Shown here: one piece after another, positions 1 through 8,367 of the stretch
Layout: each line of letters starts with the position of its first letter
Position numbering within the stretch: the stretch's first letter is position 1
Source of the DNA: an uncultured Christensenellaceae bacterium
GTDB taxonomy: Bacteria > Bacillota > Clostridia > Christensenellales > Christensenellaceae
NCBI GenBank assembly: GCA_910588425.1
Contig: CAJUPM010000008.1
Coordinates: 13,748 to 77,747, forward strand
Length of the DNA stretch: 64,000 nucleotides
Direction of reading: 5' to 3'
Translations under genes and position numbers: made by a program
The notes under the pieces: model-generated
The model's input: only the letters and a program-made list of their open reading frames with translations
What the model was told of the DNA's origin: nothing
Databases searched by the model: none

Positions 1-1118
1 TGCACGAAGCCCGTCGTCGGATCCATGACGATGCTTGTCCCAGTCTGTTTTTCCAAAAGATTGCTGGAGAGCGCGTAGTAGGCCCGCTGCTGCAAATCGT
101 GGTTGATGGTCAGGAAAATATCCGCGCCGTTCTCCGCGGGGTTTTCGTAGATGGTAGAGACGTACTGCCCGTCTTTGGTATACATATTGACGCGCAGGCC
201 GTCTTTGGGCTGAAGGTATTCGTCATAATTCAGCTCGATGCCGGATTTGCCCACCAGCGTCGCTCCGGCGAAGCCCTTCTCCTCCAGATCGGCCAGCTGC
301 TCCTCGTTTGGCGTGGAAGCATAGCCCACGACGTGCGCATAAAGCGCGCCGTAGGGGTAGTAGCGCTGGGGGGTGACGGAAGAGCGGTCGATGCTAAGGC
401 TCGGGTCGATGGCCAGAATCTGCGCTTCCAGGCTGGCCAGGCTGTCCTTTGGGGCAGTATAGGCGACGACAGTGCCGTAATGGTTGTCCACAGCCGAGTT
501 ATAGCGCTGGCGCAGCTGGGATTTGGCGTCGTCGTCCATGTCAACAAGCGTGCCCAGAGAGGAGATGATGGAGTTGATATCCTGCCCCTCCTGCACGGCG
601 ATGATGACGGTATCCGAATAGCTGTTCTGCGCGATGCAGGCGTTATCCGCGGTAAAAATCTCCCCGCGCTTGCCCTTGGTTTTGAGGATGGAGAGCTTAT
701 TATCCAGCGCATAGCCGGGCAGGATGAGCTCGGGGGAATACTGGATGTGATACGTGCCCTCATCCTTGATGATGCGGGTGCGCACTTCGTGCTCGATGGT
801 GAAGGCATCGGCCAGGTAGGAGATGCGGAACGTCAGGTAGATGGCATCTCCCTCTATTTGAAGCTGCCGATCCGAAACCTCGATGCTTTTCACGCCCAGC
901 GTGGATACGACATATTCATAGTTACGGACGAAATCTTCCTGGGAAACTTCGCTGTCGCCCTTGGACCAAAGACAGCCGTGCGCCTTTTCGAAATCCAGGG
1001 CGGAAATGGCGGCGGCATAGGCGGCGGAGACGTCCTCCGCAGTCCCCCCGAGCGAGCAGGCTGGCAGCGCCAGGCAGAGCAGCAGGAGTATGGCTAGGAA
1101 AAACGAGATTTTTTTCAT
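1..1118 (-). CDS. penicillin-binding lipoprotein, MecA-type N-terminus (partial, C-terminus beyond window)
   Basis: The reading frame starts at 1118 (ATG after an AAAGGATG ribosome site) and runs off the left edge. The N-terminus MKKISFFLAILLLL...LPACS is a lipoprotein signal with lipobox LPAC. An NTF2-like MecA_N domain follows (about residues 25-140), then a penicillin-binding-protein dimerisation domain containing RYYPYGALYAHVVGY and GKSGIELNYDEYL. The last visible residues, LTINHDLQQRAYYAL and SIVMDPTTG, open the transpeptidase domain. The SxxK serine lies outside the window. Known for the family: membrane-anchored D,D-transpeptidases that cross-link peptidoglycan, often with low beta-lactam affinity. 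The gene is divergent from the G5/3D cell-wall protein. The domain order makes the family call secure; the beta-lactam phenotype is not inferable. Confidence 0.88.
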   Translation of the reverse strand, partial: MKKISFFLAILLLLCLALPACSLGGTAEDVSAAYAAAISALDFEKAHGCLWSKGDSEVSQEDFVRNYEYVVSTLGVKSIEVSDRQLQIEGDAIYLTFRISYLADAFTIEHEVRTRIIKDEGTYHIQYSPELILPGYALDNKLSILKTKGKRGEIFTADNACIAQNSYSDTVIIAVQEGQDINSIISSLGTLVDMDDDAKSQLRQRYNSAVDNHYGTVVAYTAPKDSLASLEAQILAIDPSLSIDRSSVTPQRYYPYGALYAHVVGYASTPNEEQLADLEEKGFAGATLVGKSGIELNYDEYLQPKDGLRVNMYTKDGQYVSTIYENPAENGADIFLTINHDLQQRAYYALSSNLLEKQTGTSIVMDPTTGFV

Positions 1119-1153
1119 CGCTTGCAGGCATCCTTTTTGAAAAGTTCCTTTTA

Positions 1154-1182
1154 TTATATACGATATAAGAGGGAAATGCAAA
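1154..1182 (-). promoter_or_regulatory. promoter of the penicillin-binding protein gene
   Basis: On the minus strand, TTGCAT (1177-1182) and TATAAT (1154-1159) are separated by 17 bp, 36 bp before the start codon. This fits a sigma-A promoter. Confidence 0.7.
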
Positions 1183-1266
1183 ATGCGGAAAGGTATAAAA
1201 CCGGCAGGCCGTGTATATAATAATGCAGTGCAATTATACCAAAAATGGCTTTAAATGGGCAAAAAT

Positions 1267-1295
1267 TTGACATTTGACCCCGGCCGGTATATACT
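1267..1295 (+). promoter_or_regulatory. promoter of the G5/3D-domain gene
   Basis: TTGACA (1267-1272), a 17-bp spacer and TATACT (1290-1295) form a near-consensus sigma-A promoter 35 bp upstream of the start codon at 1331. Confidence 0.8.
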
Positions 1296-1330
1296 TGTTG
1301 CACTGAAAAATGAAAGTTTCGGAGGATTTT

Positions 1331-2725
1331 ATGAAAAGGAGAAGAGAGCGGAACGTCTCTGTAAAAAAAGAGAATGTCTATTCGGGCATCCTCTACCGCG
1401 CAAATTTGCCGACGGTTACAGAGCGGGAGCTCACCCTCGCCGACAAGAAACGAGCACAAGAGAAAAAGAAAGCAAAACTGGGCAAACTGATGGGCCTGCT
1501 GCAAAGCGCGGCGGGCAGGGTAGGCGCCTTTTTCGCCAAGGCCAAAGCTGGCATGAGAAGCTTTACAAGGGGCTATGAGGCCGGCGGGGATAACCGCAGG
1601 TTCTATGTCAGCGTCGCGGCAAGCGCGGCGGCGCTCATCGCCATCACGCTGGTCTGCACATCCGGCATTCTGGAGCCGCCCAAGGCGCAGATTACCGTCA
1701 ACGATACGGGCAGAATCGTCTCGGCGGATACCCGGGCCAAGACGGTGGGCGAGTTTTTGGAAAAGAACCAGATCATCCTGGAAGAAGGGGATGTGCTGGA
1801 AGTCGCGGCGGATACGCCCATTGCCGACGGCATGGAGATCGTCATCCGGCGCGCACTGCCGCTGACCATCGTCAACGGCGGTGAGGAGACGCAGGTTAAG
1901 CTGCTGGCCGGAACCGTCCAGGAGGCGCTGGAGCGGGCAGGCGTAGAGGTCAGCGAGAGCGATGAAGTCTACCCGGCCATGAGCTCGTATGTCAGCTCGG
2001 GCACGACCATCAGCATCATCAAAGTGACCGAGCAGACCATCACGGAAGACGAGACGCTCTACTACAAGGAAATCACCAAGAGCGATTCCAAGCTGGCAAA
2101 AGGCAAGAAGCAGGTGGTGACCGAAGGGGAAAACGGCCTCCAGCGGCATACCATCAAAATCGTCTATAAAAACGGCATCGAGGTTTCGCGCACAGAGATT
2201 GGCGTGGAAGTCGTCAAGCAGCCGGTGGATAAAGTGGTCCATATCGGGACGTACGTCGCCCCGGAAAAGAAGCCGCAGAAGCCTTCTTCCACCAGCAAGC
2301 CCAGCAACCCCACCGGCGACGGAGATACCGCCGGCGAGCCGACGGACGATTCGGGCAAGCGCACCAGCGTGCCCTCTGTGGATGAGATTCACCAGGGCAA
2401 CCTCTATGAGCACGGCCAGGCGGCGCCGCCGGCCTCCTCTATCATCGCAAAGACGGTGGTCATCGATAAGATTACGGCCTATACGGATACGGGCAACGCC
2501 ACCGCCACGGGCACCTATCCCCGCATGGGGACGATTGCCGCAGACCCCAAACGCTTCCCGTATGGAACCAAGGTCTATGTCCCGGGGTACGGATACGGGC
2601 GCATCGAGGATACCGGCGGCTTCCGCAACGCCTCGTATACGCAGTTCGACCTGTTTATGTACAGCGAGAGCGATTGCAGAAACTGGGGCGTCAAGCGCAG
2701 CTGGAAAGTCTATATTCTCAAATAA
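1331..2725 (+). CDS. G5 and 3D domain-containing cell-wall protein (YabE/Rpf-like)
   Basis: 464 residues from the ATG at 1331, which sits 7 bp after GGAGG; an upstream in-frame ATG at 1310 lacks a ribosome site. A long basic cytoplasmic N-terminus (about 85 residues, Lys/Arg-rich) precedes one membrane segment (YVSVAASAAALIAITLVC). Outside are DUF348 ubiquitin-like repeats (ITVNDTGRIVSADTRAKTVGE, LTIVNGG), a G5 domain (about residues 215-290), a Pro/Ser/Thr-rich linker and a C-terminal 3D domain with its three aspartates (ITAYTDTG, RIEDTGG, QFDLFMY). This is the architecture of Firmicute YabE-type proteins, thought to act as lytic transglycosylase-like wall remodelling enzymes. It is divergent from a penicillin-binding protein, which fits a cell-wall role. 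Confidence 0.88.
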   Translation: MKRRRERNVSVKKENVYSGILYRANLPTVTERELTLADKKRAQEKKKAKLGKLMGLLQSAAGRVGAFFAKAKAGMRSFTRGYEAGGDNRRFYVSVAASAAALIAITLVCTSGILEPPKAQITVNDTGRIVSADTRAKTVGEFLEKNQIILEEGDVLEVAADTPIADGMEIVIRRALPLTIVNGGEETQVKLLAGTVQEALERAGVEVSESDEVYPAMSSYVSSGTTISIIKVTEQTITEDETLYYKEITKSDSKLAKGKKQVVTEGENGLQRHTIKIVYKNGIEVSRTEIGVEVVKQPVDKVVHIGTYVAPEKKPQKPSSTSKPSNPTGDGDTAGEPTDDSGKRTSVPSVDEIHQGNLYEHGQAAPPASSIIAKTVVIDKITAYTDTGNATATGTYPRMGTIAADPKRFPYGTKVYVPGYGYGRIEDTGGFRNASYTQFDLFMYSESDCRNWGVKRSWKVYILK

Positions 2726-2730
2726 CGCAA

Positions 2731-2760
2731 AAAAAGCAGGGCAGTGCGCTCTGCTTTTTT
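2731..2760 (+). terminator. intrinsic terminator after the G5/3D gene
   Basis: AAAAAGCAG and CTGCTTTTTT flank an 11-nt loop, directly after the stop codon at 2725. Confidence 0.75.
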
Positions 2761-2852
2761 CTTTCCCCAAGGCGCCGAAAAACGCGCAGGCAGCGGTTTG
2801 CATTCGCGGCAGCCGTGTGCTATACTGCTCAAAAAGAAAGGGAGAGAAGCAA

Positions 2853-3722
2853 ATGGAATCGGCAGCTCTGATTGTAGAAGGCGGCGGGATGCGCGGCGTA
2901 TATGCCGCGGGCGTGATGGATTTTTTTCTGGATAAAAAGCTCTGCTTTGCGGCGGCCTATGGCGTATCGGCCGGGGCAGGGCATCTTTGCAGCTTTCTTT
3001 CCGGCCAGAGGGGGCGCGCTGTGGCCATCAATCTGGATTATCTGGGCGATAAGCGCTATTGCAGCCTCCATAGCCTGATTAGAACAGGAGACCTGTTTGG
3101 CGCGGATATGCTCTATAACATCATCCCCAACCAGCTGAATTTATACGATTACGCCGCCTTTGCCGCAAATCCCACGCGCTTTTTCGCCGCCGTTACCAAC
3201 TGCCGGACGGGCCAGGCCGAATACCTGCCCATTTTGGATATGAAGCGGGATATCATCAAAGTGCGGGCCAGCAGTTCTCTGCCCATGCTGGCGCGGATGG
3301 TGGAAATCGATGGGCAAAAATACCTGGACGGCGGCATGGCGGATAGCATTCCCCTACAAAAATCCATGGCAGACGGCAACCGGAAAAACGTCCTTATCTT
3401 AACCCAGCACGACGGCTATATCAAAGGGCCAAACCGGGCTATGGGGCTGATTGCCATGAAATACCGCAAATATCCTGGGCTGGTGGAAGCGACGCGCACC
3501 CGGCATATCCGCTATAACCAGGCGCTGGAGCTGATTCGGCAGGAAAAGGAGCGGGGCAATGCCTTCGTCATCCAGCCGCGGCATCCCGTGCAGATTGGGC
3601 GGGTGGAGAAAAACCGCGAAAAACTCTGGGCGCTTTACGAGGAGGGCTATGCCGATGCCCAGCGCTGCTGGCCCGAGCTTCAGGCTTTTCTGCAAAAGGC
3701 GGCGGAGCAGAGCGGGCAGTAG
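2853..3722 (+). CDS. patatin-like phospholipase family protein
   Basis: 289 residues from ATG 2853, placed after GGGAGAG. The patatin fold motifs are visible: glycine-rich oxyanion loop EGGGMRGVYAAGV (residues 8-20), nucleophile elbow YGVSAGAGH (GxSxG), and the second catalytic residue in LDGGMADSIPL (DGG). The family hydrolyses acyl ester bonds of lipids through a Ser-Asp dyad. The length and the C-terminal region resemble the bacterial YjjU-type subgroup. It has its own transcription unit, bounded by terminators on both sides, so the neighbours give no functional hint. The substrate is unknown. Confidence 0.88.
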   Translation: MESAALIVEGGGMRGVYAAGVMDFFLDKKLCFAAAYGVSAGAGHLCSFLSGQRGRAVAINLDYLGDKRYCSLHSLIRTGDLFGADMLYNIIPNQLNLYDYAAFAANPTRFFAAVTNCRTGQAEYLPILDMKRDIIKVRASSSLPMLARMVEIDGQKYLDGGMADSIPLQKSMADGNRKNVLILTQHDGYIKGPNRAMGLIAMKYRKYPGLVEATRTRHIRYNQALELIRQEKERGNAFVIQPRHPVQIGRVEKNREKLWALYEEGYADAQRCWPELQAFLQKAAEQSGQ

Positions 3723-3754
3723 AGCCATGCGGCAAAGCAAAGAAGAGAAACCAA

Positions 3755-3784
3755 AAAAGGAACTGCCGGGATGCAGTTCCTTTT
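3755..3784. terminator. bidirectional terminator between patatin gene and XRE regulator
   Basis: A perfect 12-bp stem, AAAAGGAACTGC (3755-3766) and its complement (3773-3784), around a 6-nt loop. A-runs and T-runs on both sides make it usable by the convergent genes on both strands. Confidence 0.85.
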
Positions 3785-3796
3785 CCTTTGCCCGCA

Positions 3797-4114
3797 CTAT
3801 TTTTGCCCGCTTTTCCTTGCTTGGAGCAGGTGGAGCGCCAGACTGCTCATGCCGATGCCCAGCAGTGCGATGCCGAGAATCTCCTCTGCCCGGCTATTCT
3901 GCTTTTGCGCCGATTCGCCGCACAGCTCTTGGACTGTCGTCCCCAGCGTTTCCGCCAGTTTGGGCAGAGAATCGATATCCGGGCGGGATAGCCCCCGCTC
4001 CCATTTGGAGACAGCTTTGTCCGTCACGTTCATTTTCTCTGCCAAATCACCCTGCGTCATGCCCAGCGCCATCCGCAAACCGCGGATGCGCTCTCCCATA
4101 TGCCTGATTGCCAT
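3797..4114 (-). CDS. XRE-family helix-turn-helix transcriptional regulator
   Basis: 105 residues. An N-terminal Cro/CI-type helix-turn-helix covers about residues 7-65, with MTQGDLAEKMNVTDKAVSKW as the recognition region and the typical LPKLAETLGTTVQELC end. The C-terminus is a single hydrophobic helix (ILGIALLGIGMSSLALHLL), so this small regulator may be membrane-associated or dimerise through it. Starting at Met6 would give the usual family N-terminus. No partner gene is visible beside it and its targets are unknown. Confidence 0.85.
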   Translation of the reverse strand: MAIRHMGERIRGLRMALGMTQGDLAEKMNVTDKAVSKWERGLSRPDIDSLPKLAETLGTTVQELCGESAQKQNSRAEEILGIALLGIGMSSLALHLLQARKSGQK

Positions 4115-4227
4115 AATGCTCCCTCCTTGCTGCCCCTATCTTACGCTTTCCCCTTTGCAAACGCAACCGACGGCCAGTTTCCGCAGGTAAACCGCTGGTT
4201 GAGCGGCAAGCCGATGCCGGCCATCAA

Positions 4228-4267
4228 AAAAATGCGGCGCCAGCCGGAAAACCTGCGCCGCATTTTT
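4228..4267 (-). terminator. terminator of the feo operon
   Basis: A perfect 13-bp stem, AAAAATGCGGCGC (4228-4240) with its complement (4255-4267) and a 14-nt loop, immediately downstream of the last feo gene on the minus strand. The flanking A/T runs could serve both strands. Confidence 0.85.
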
Positions 4268-4270
4268 GCT

Positions 4271-4441
4271 CTATTTTTCCCCAGGATTTTTGCCTTTGGG
4301 CCGCTTTTTGCACTGAGCAGAGAAAGCACAGGCCGAGCAGTCTCCGCCGCAGGAGCCCGCGCCGTGTTTTTTGACGAAGCGCCAGGCGAAAAAGCAGGCG
4401 GCGGCCAGCGCGGCGATGAGCAGATAATCCCAGATATTCAT
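4271..4441 (-). CDS. FeoB-associated Cys-rich membrane protein
   Basis: 56 residues from ATG 4441, preceded by AAAGGA; a longer in-frame start at 4507 would overlap feoB and lacks support. One N-terminal transmembrane helix (YLLIAALAAACFFAWRFV) is followed by a short cysteine-rich tail with GSCGGDCSACAFSAQC. This matches the small FeoB_associated family found after feoB in many anaerobes. It lies 19 bp after feoB and is the last gene of the operon. Its role is not established; the cysteines may bind iron or support Feo assembly. Confidence 0.85.
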   Translation of the reverse strand: MNIWDYLLIAALAAACFFAWRFVKKHGAGSCGGDCSACAFSAQCKKRPKGKNPGEK

Positions 4442-4460
4442 GTAAAATCCTTTCGCTGGG

Positions 4461-6467
4461 CTAAAATCCCAGAATGAGCCCGATGGTATAGACCAAAAAC
4501 GCCGCAAGCCATGCCACCGCGCACTGGGTTATCACGACGCCCAGCGTGGAGCTGCGCTTGCCCAGCTCCTGATTCATGGCGCCGACTGCCGCAACGCAGG
4601 GCGTATAGAGCAGCGTGAAAACCAGGAAAGAGAGGGCCGAGAGCGGGGAGAACATGCCGGATAGAACCGCGGGCAGCGTCTCCAGCGAGGAACCCGTGAG
4701 GATGGAGAGCGTGCTGACCACGGCCTCCTTGGCGGAAAAGCCGGTGATCAGCGCGCTGGCCGCCCGCCAATCCGCAAAGCCCAGCGGAGTGAAAATGGGC
4801 GCGATGAGCTTGCCGATGCTGCCCAGCATGGAGGTTTCGCTGTTCTCCACATAGTTGAATCGGAAATCGAAGCTCTGCAAAACCCAGATGATGACCGTCG
4901 CCAGCAGGATGACGGTGAACGCCTTTTTGAGGAAATCCTTGGCCTTTTCCCACATATGCAGCGAGACGCTCTTGGCCGAAGGCAGGCGGTAGGAGGGCAG
5001 CTCCATGACGAAGGGAACTGGGTTGCCCCGGAATTTGGTCCCTTTTAAAATGAGCGCGGCTATGATGCCGGCCAGAATGCCGAATATGTAAAGGCCGATG
5101 GTAACCAACGCGGCACAGCCCGGGAAAAAGGCGGCGGAAAACATGGCATAGATGGGCAGCTTGGCACTGCACGACATGAAGGGCACCAGCAGGATGGTCA
5201 TCTTGCGATCCCGATCCGAGGAGAGCGTGCGCGTGGATAAAATCGCCGGGACAGAGCAGCCAAAGCCCACCAGCATGGGGACGAAACTGCGCCCGGAAAG
5301 CCCCAGGCGGCGCAATGGTTTATCCATGATAAAGGCGATGCGCGCCATATAGCCGCTGTCTTCCAAAAGCGAGAGCAGGAAAAACAGAATAATGATGACG
5401 GGCAAAAACGAGAGCACGCTGCCCACGCCCGCGCAGACGCCGTCGATGAGCAGGGACTGCAAAATGGGGTTGATCTCGGCATAGATGAGCAGGCCCTCAA
5501 AGCCGTCGATGGCCAGCTGAACGCCCTCTGCCAGCAAATCCTGGAAGAAAATGCCGATGGGGCCAAACGTGATCCAAAATACGGCAAACATGATGGCGAC
5601 GAAGATGGGAAGCGCCCAGATGCGGTGCGTCAGCAGGCTGTCGATCTTGAGCGAACGCAGCTGCTCCCGGCTCTGCTGGGCTTTCACCACGGTTTTCTCG
5701 CAGAGCTCCTCGATATAGGAATAGCGCATATCTGCCAGAGCGGCCAGGCGGTCTGTGCCCAGATCGCTCTCCATTTCCCGGACGATGTGATCCACGATAT
5801 CCAGCTCGTTTTCGTTGATATTGAGGGCGGCTATGGTCGGCTCGTCGCCCTCGACCAGCTTGGTTGCCGCAAAACGCACGGGAATTTTGCTGGCCTCGGC
5901 ATGATCTTCGATGAGATGGCAGAGCGCGTGAATCGCCTTATGCACCGGCCCGGAGCAAAAATCCAGCCGCCGGGGCAGCCGCTTTTTCTCGCCCGCGGCG
6001 ATGGCCGCAGAGACGAGATCTTCGATGCCCTCGTTTTTGCTGGCCGAGATGGGAACGCACGGGATGCCCAGCTCGGCCGAAAACTTGCCGAGATCGATGC
6101 TGCCGTGATTGGCGCGGACTTCGTCCATCATATTCAGCGCCAGCACCATGGGAATATTCAGCTCCAGAAGCTGGAGTGTCAGATAGAGATTGCGCTCGAT
6201 ATTCGTCGCGTCGATAATATTGATGATGGCATCCGGGTGCTCATGCAGCAGGAAATCCCGGGTAACGACCTCCTCTGAAGTATAGGGAGAGAGCGAATAG
6301 ATGCCGGGGAGGTCCACCACGATCATCTCCGGGTGCTTTTTGACGATGCCCTCTTTGCGCTCGACGGTAACCCCGGGGAAGTTGCCCACATGCTGGTTGC
6401 TGCCCGTCAGCTGGTTAAACAGGGTGGTCTTGCCGCAGTTCTGGTTGCCGGCGAGTGCGAAGATCAT
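4461..6467 (-). CDS. feoB: ferrous iron transport protein B
   Basis: 668 residues. The N-terminal G domain shows the P-loop GNQNCGKTTLFNQLTG (G1), switch region VGNFPGVTVERKEG, DLPGIYSL (G3) and LNMMDE (G4 position). The helical GDI spacer is followed by a polytopic membrane domain with the two Gate motifs (FLPVIIILFFLLSLLEDSGYMAR; GFGCSVPAILSTRTL). The length is normal for short Firmicute FeoB. It imports Fe(II) across the cytoplasmic membrane using nucleotide hydrolysis. The start at 6467 has GGGAGG upstream and overlaps the feoA stop by 4 bp, so translation is coupled. Confidence 0.96.
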   Translation of the reverse strand: MIFALAGNQNCGKTTLFNQLTGSNQHVGNFPGVTVERKEGIVKKHPEMIVVDLPGIYSLSPYTSEEVVTRDFLLHEHPDAIINIIDATNIERNLYLTLQLLELNIPMVLALNMMDEVRANHGSIDLGKFSAELGIPCVPISASKNEGIEDLVSAAIAAGEKKRLPRRLDFCSGPVHKAIHALCHLIEDHAEASKIPVRFAATKLVEGDEPTIAALNINENELDIVDHIVREMESDLGTDRLAALADMRYSYIEELCEKTVVKAQQSREQLRSLKIDSLLTHRIWALPIFVAIMFAVFWITFGPIGIFFQDLLAEGVQLAIDGFEGLLIYAEINPILQSLLIDGVCAGVGSVLSFLPVIIILFFLLSLLEDSGYMARIAFIMDKPLRRLGLSGRSFVPMLVGFGCSVPAILSTRTLSSDRDRKMTILLVPFMSCSAKLPIYAMFSAAFFPGCAALVTIGLYIFGILAGIIAALILKGTKFRGNPVPFVMELPSYRLPSAKSVSLHMWEKAKDFLKKAFTVILLATVIIWVLQSFDFRFNYVENSETSMLGSIGKLIAPIFTPLGFADWRAASALITGFSAKEAVVSTLSILTGSSLETLPAVLSGMFSPLSALSFLVFTLLYTPCVAAVGAMNQELGKRSSTLGVVITQCAVAWLAAFLVYTIGLILGF

Positions 6468-6724
6468 GCGCGGCCTCCCTTCTGCTGGGCAGACGCGGCC
6501 TGCGCGTCTGCGATTTGGATGCGCTGGGCGTCTTCCTTGCGCAGCGTCAGCTCATAGCCGCGCAGGTGAATTTCGATGGGGTCTCCCAGCGGCGCCATTT
6601 TGCGCACGAAAACCTTAGTGCCCGGCGTGAGCCCCATATCCAAAAATCTGCGCCGCAATGCGCCTTCTCCGCCCACGGCCGCGATGGTGCCGCCCTGGCC
6701 GATTTGCAGATCGTCGAGTGTCAT
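6464..6724 (-). CDS. feoA: ferrous iron transport protein A
   Basis: 86 residues with the SH3-like FeoA domain: GEGALRRRFLDMGLTPGTKVFV followed by GDPIEIHLRGYELTLRKEDA, the standard FeoA signature. The start is set by GGAGGAGG 7-14 bp upstream of ATG 6724. The alanine/glutamine-rich tail beyond about residue 75 is poorly conserved. FeoA is a small cytoplasmic protein that stimulates FeoB. It is the first gene of the feoA-feoB-Cys-rich operon and lies downstream of the promoter and dyads at 6744-6830. Confidence 0.94.
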   Translation of the reverse strand: MTLDDLQIGQGGTIAAVGGEGALRRRFLDMGLTPGTKVFVRKMAPLGDPIEIHLRGYELTLRKEDAQRIQIADAQAASAQQKGGRA

Positions 6725-6743
6725 ACGATGCCTCCTCCAAAGT

Positions 6744-6759
6744 GTTAGCCGCGGCTAAC
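6744..6759. promoter_or_regulatory. perfect 16-bp palindrome upstream of feoA (candidate metal-repressor operator)
   Basis: GTTAGCCGCGGCTAAC is a perfect dyad 20 bp upstream of the feoA start and downstream of its promoter. The TTAGCC/GGCTAA half-sites resemble sites used by DtxR/IdeR-family metal regulators. The regulator assignment is inference. Confidence 0.5.
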
Positions 6760-6768
6760 TTCTGTGCC

Positions 6769-6801
6769 GATAAACGGGCAAGAATTTCTTGCCCGTTTAT
6801 C
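6769..6801. promoter_or_regulatory. 33-bp inverted repeat overlapping the feo transcription start
   Basis: Arms 6769-6784 and 6786-6801 are perfect 16-bp complements around one central base (GATAAACGGGCAAGAA and its complement). The repeat begins 1 bp downstream of the feo -10 box, so transcription would start inside the repeat. An RNA hairpin could then not form fully, which favours a DNA operator over a terminator. Confidence 0.5.
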
Positions 6802-6830
6802 AGTTTACACGCAGGCCCCGGCGCTGTCAA
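6802..6830 (-). promoter_or_regulatory. promoter of the feo operon
   Basis: On the minus strand, TTGACA (6825-6830), a 17-bp spacer and TAAACT (6802-6807), upstream of feoA and abutting the long inverted repeat. Confidence 0.7.
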
Positions 6831-6848
6831 GAAGAAGCATGGCGGATT

Positions 6849-8258
6849 TTAACTATTTTTATTGCTCATGCGGCAGCGCACGAGCAGGCGCTTTAAGGCC
6901 GCGCCGTTGAAGGGGATGAGCGGATACAGATAGCTTTTGCCCGAGACGGTTTTATTCGTCGCTAAAAGCAAAATGATGATGAGGATGCCGAGAATCAGCC
7001 CCCAAAGGTTGAGCAGCCAGGTGAGCACCAGCAGCATGATGCGGCAGAGGTTGAACGCATAGCCAAGCTCATAGCTGGGCTGGGCGAAGTTGCCCACGGC
7101 CACCAGGCCCATATACATGATCACTTCGGGCACGAACCAATGCGCCTGCACGGCGAAATCGCCCAAAATCAGCGCGCCGATGACGCTGAAGGAGTTGGAG
7201 AGAGAGTTTGGCGTGTTCAGCGAGGCCAGCTTGAGCCCGGAGAGCGCAAACTCGAAAAAGAGCAGCTGGGCGATGATGGGCACAGAGTTGGGCGTCTCGA
7301 TCTGCACGAAGGTCAGCCAATCCGGCACCCACTGCGGGTTTTTGACCAGCAGATACCAGACGGGCGTCAGGAAAATCGTCATGAAAAAGACGAAGGAGCG
7401 CACGAAGCGCAGGTATGTCCCGACCACAGGTGGGAAGCAGTAGTCGTTGCTGTCCTGCACGAAATCGAAAAAAGAGGCGGGCAGGATCATGACGGAGGAG
7501 GTGTTGTCGATGATCACGACAATGCTCCCCTCGGCAATGCTGGCGGCGGCCGCATCCGGCCGCTCGGTATAGCGCACTTTTGGAAACGGGTTATACCAGC
7601 CTTTGTCCATCAGCGCCTCGTTCAGGCTCTCCTGCGCCATAGTCAGGGAATTGACGTTTAGATGATCGATTTTGTCCTGCAGTTTTTTGAGGAAATCCTG
7701 GTCCACCTTTTCATTCAGATAGGCCAGCACGACGTTGGTCTTGGAGCGGGAGCCGACCATGTGCTTTTCCATGACGAGGTCTTCCGTGCGCATGCGGCGG
7801 CGGATGAGCGCGGTGTTTTGCACCAGAATTTCGCTGAAGCCGTCGTGCGAGCCGCGCAGCACTTTCTCATCCTCCGGCTCCTCGATGCCCCGGCTGGGGT
7901 AGGCCCAGGCGTCCATCAGAATCGCCTCGGGGAAGAGGTCGATAAACAGCACGATAGAGCCCGTCAGAAGCTGGCGGGAGATATCGTCAAAATTGCCCGA
8001 GACGCTGGCCTCGGTATACGTGATATATTTTTCCAGAAACTGGCTGGGCGTGATATCCTGCGGAATATCGCTGTTGGTCTCGTAGAGCATAAACCGGGTA
8101 ACCTTCTCCAAAATGTCGTCTTTGGCGAACCCGTTTATCATATAAAGATAGGCCGTATGCCCATGGACGTCCAGCCGGCGCTTGATGATATCGAAACTTT
8201 TTTCCGTGCGCATCCGGTTGTCGAAAGATGCGATCTGCTCTTGCCACTTTGTTTGCAT
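6849..8258 (-). CDS. GerA-family spore germination protein (possibly SpoVAF-like)
   Basis: 469 residues from ATG 8258, chosen for the GGAGG 5-9 bp upstream; a longer frame to 8468 has no ribosome site and would run into the divergent rubrerythrin gene. The soluble N-terminal half contains FDIIKRRLDVHGHTAYLYMINGF, typical of GerA/SpoVAF proteins. The C-terminal half has about five membrane segments with GTYLRFVRSFVFFMTIFLTPVWYLLV and the terminal VSGKSYLYPLIPFNGAALKRLL. GerA-family proteins form nutrient-gated channels in the spore inner membrane. No gerB or gerC partner lies nearby, and the N-terminus looks closer to SpoVAF; that subassignment is tentative. Confidence 0.85.
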   Translation of the reverse strand: MQTKWQEQIASFDNRMRTEKSFDIIKRRLDVHGHTAYLYMINGFAKDDILEKVTRFMLYETNSDIPQDITPSQFLEKYITYTEASVSGNFDDISRQLLTGSIVLFIDLFPEAILMDAWAYPSRGIEEPEDEKVLRGSHDGFSEILVQNTALIRRRMRTEDLVMEKHMVGSRSKTNVVLAYLNEKVDQDFLKKLQDKIDHLNVNSLTMAQESLNEALMDKGWYNPFPKVRYTERPDAAAASIAEGSIVVIIDNTSSVMILPASFFDFVQDSNDYCFPPVVGTYLRFVRSFVFFMTIFLTPVWYLLVKNPQWVPDWLTFVQIETPNSVPIIAQLLFFEFALSGLKLASLNTPNSLSNSFSVIGALILGDFAVQAHWFVPEVIMYMGLVAVGNFAQPSYELGYAFNLCRIMLLVLTWLLNLWGLILGILIIILLLATNKTVSGKSYLYPLIPFNGAALKRLLVRCRMSNKNS

Positions 8259-8367
8259 AAAAAACCTCCGTTCCCTCTTAAAATGCGCGAAATCGGCTGT
8301 GCTATGCGTATGAAAATGAAAAAAACGGGAAAAATAGGAAAACAAACCAAACAAAAGGAGACTTTTT

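Noticed and set aside
2199..2852. In-frame upstream extension of the patatin-like gene
   Set aside because: It overlaps the G5/3D gene and crosses its terminator; the ribosome site and homology place the start at 2853.
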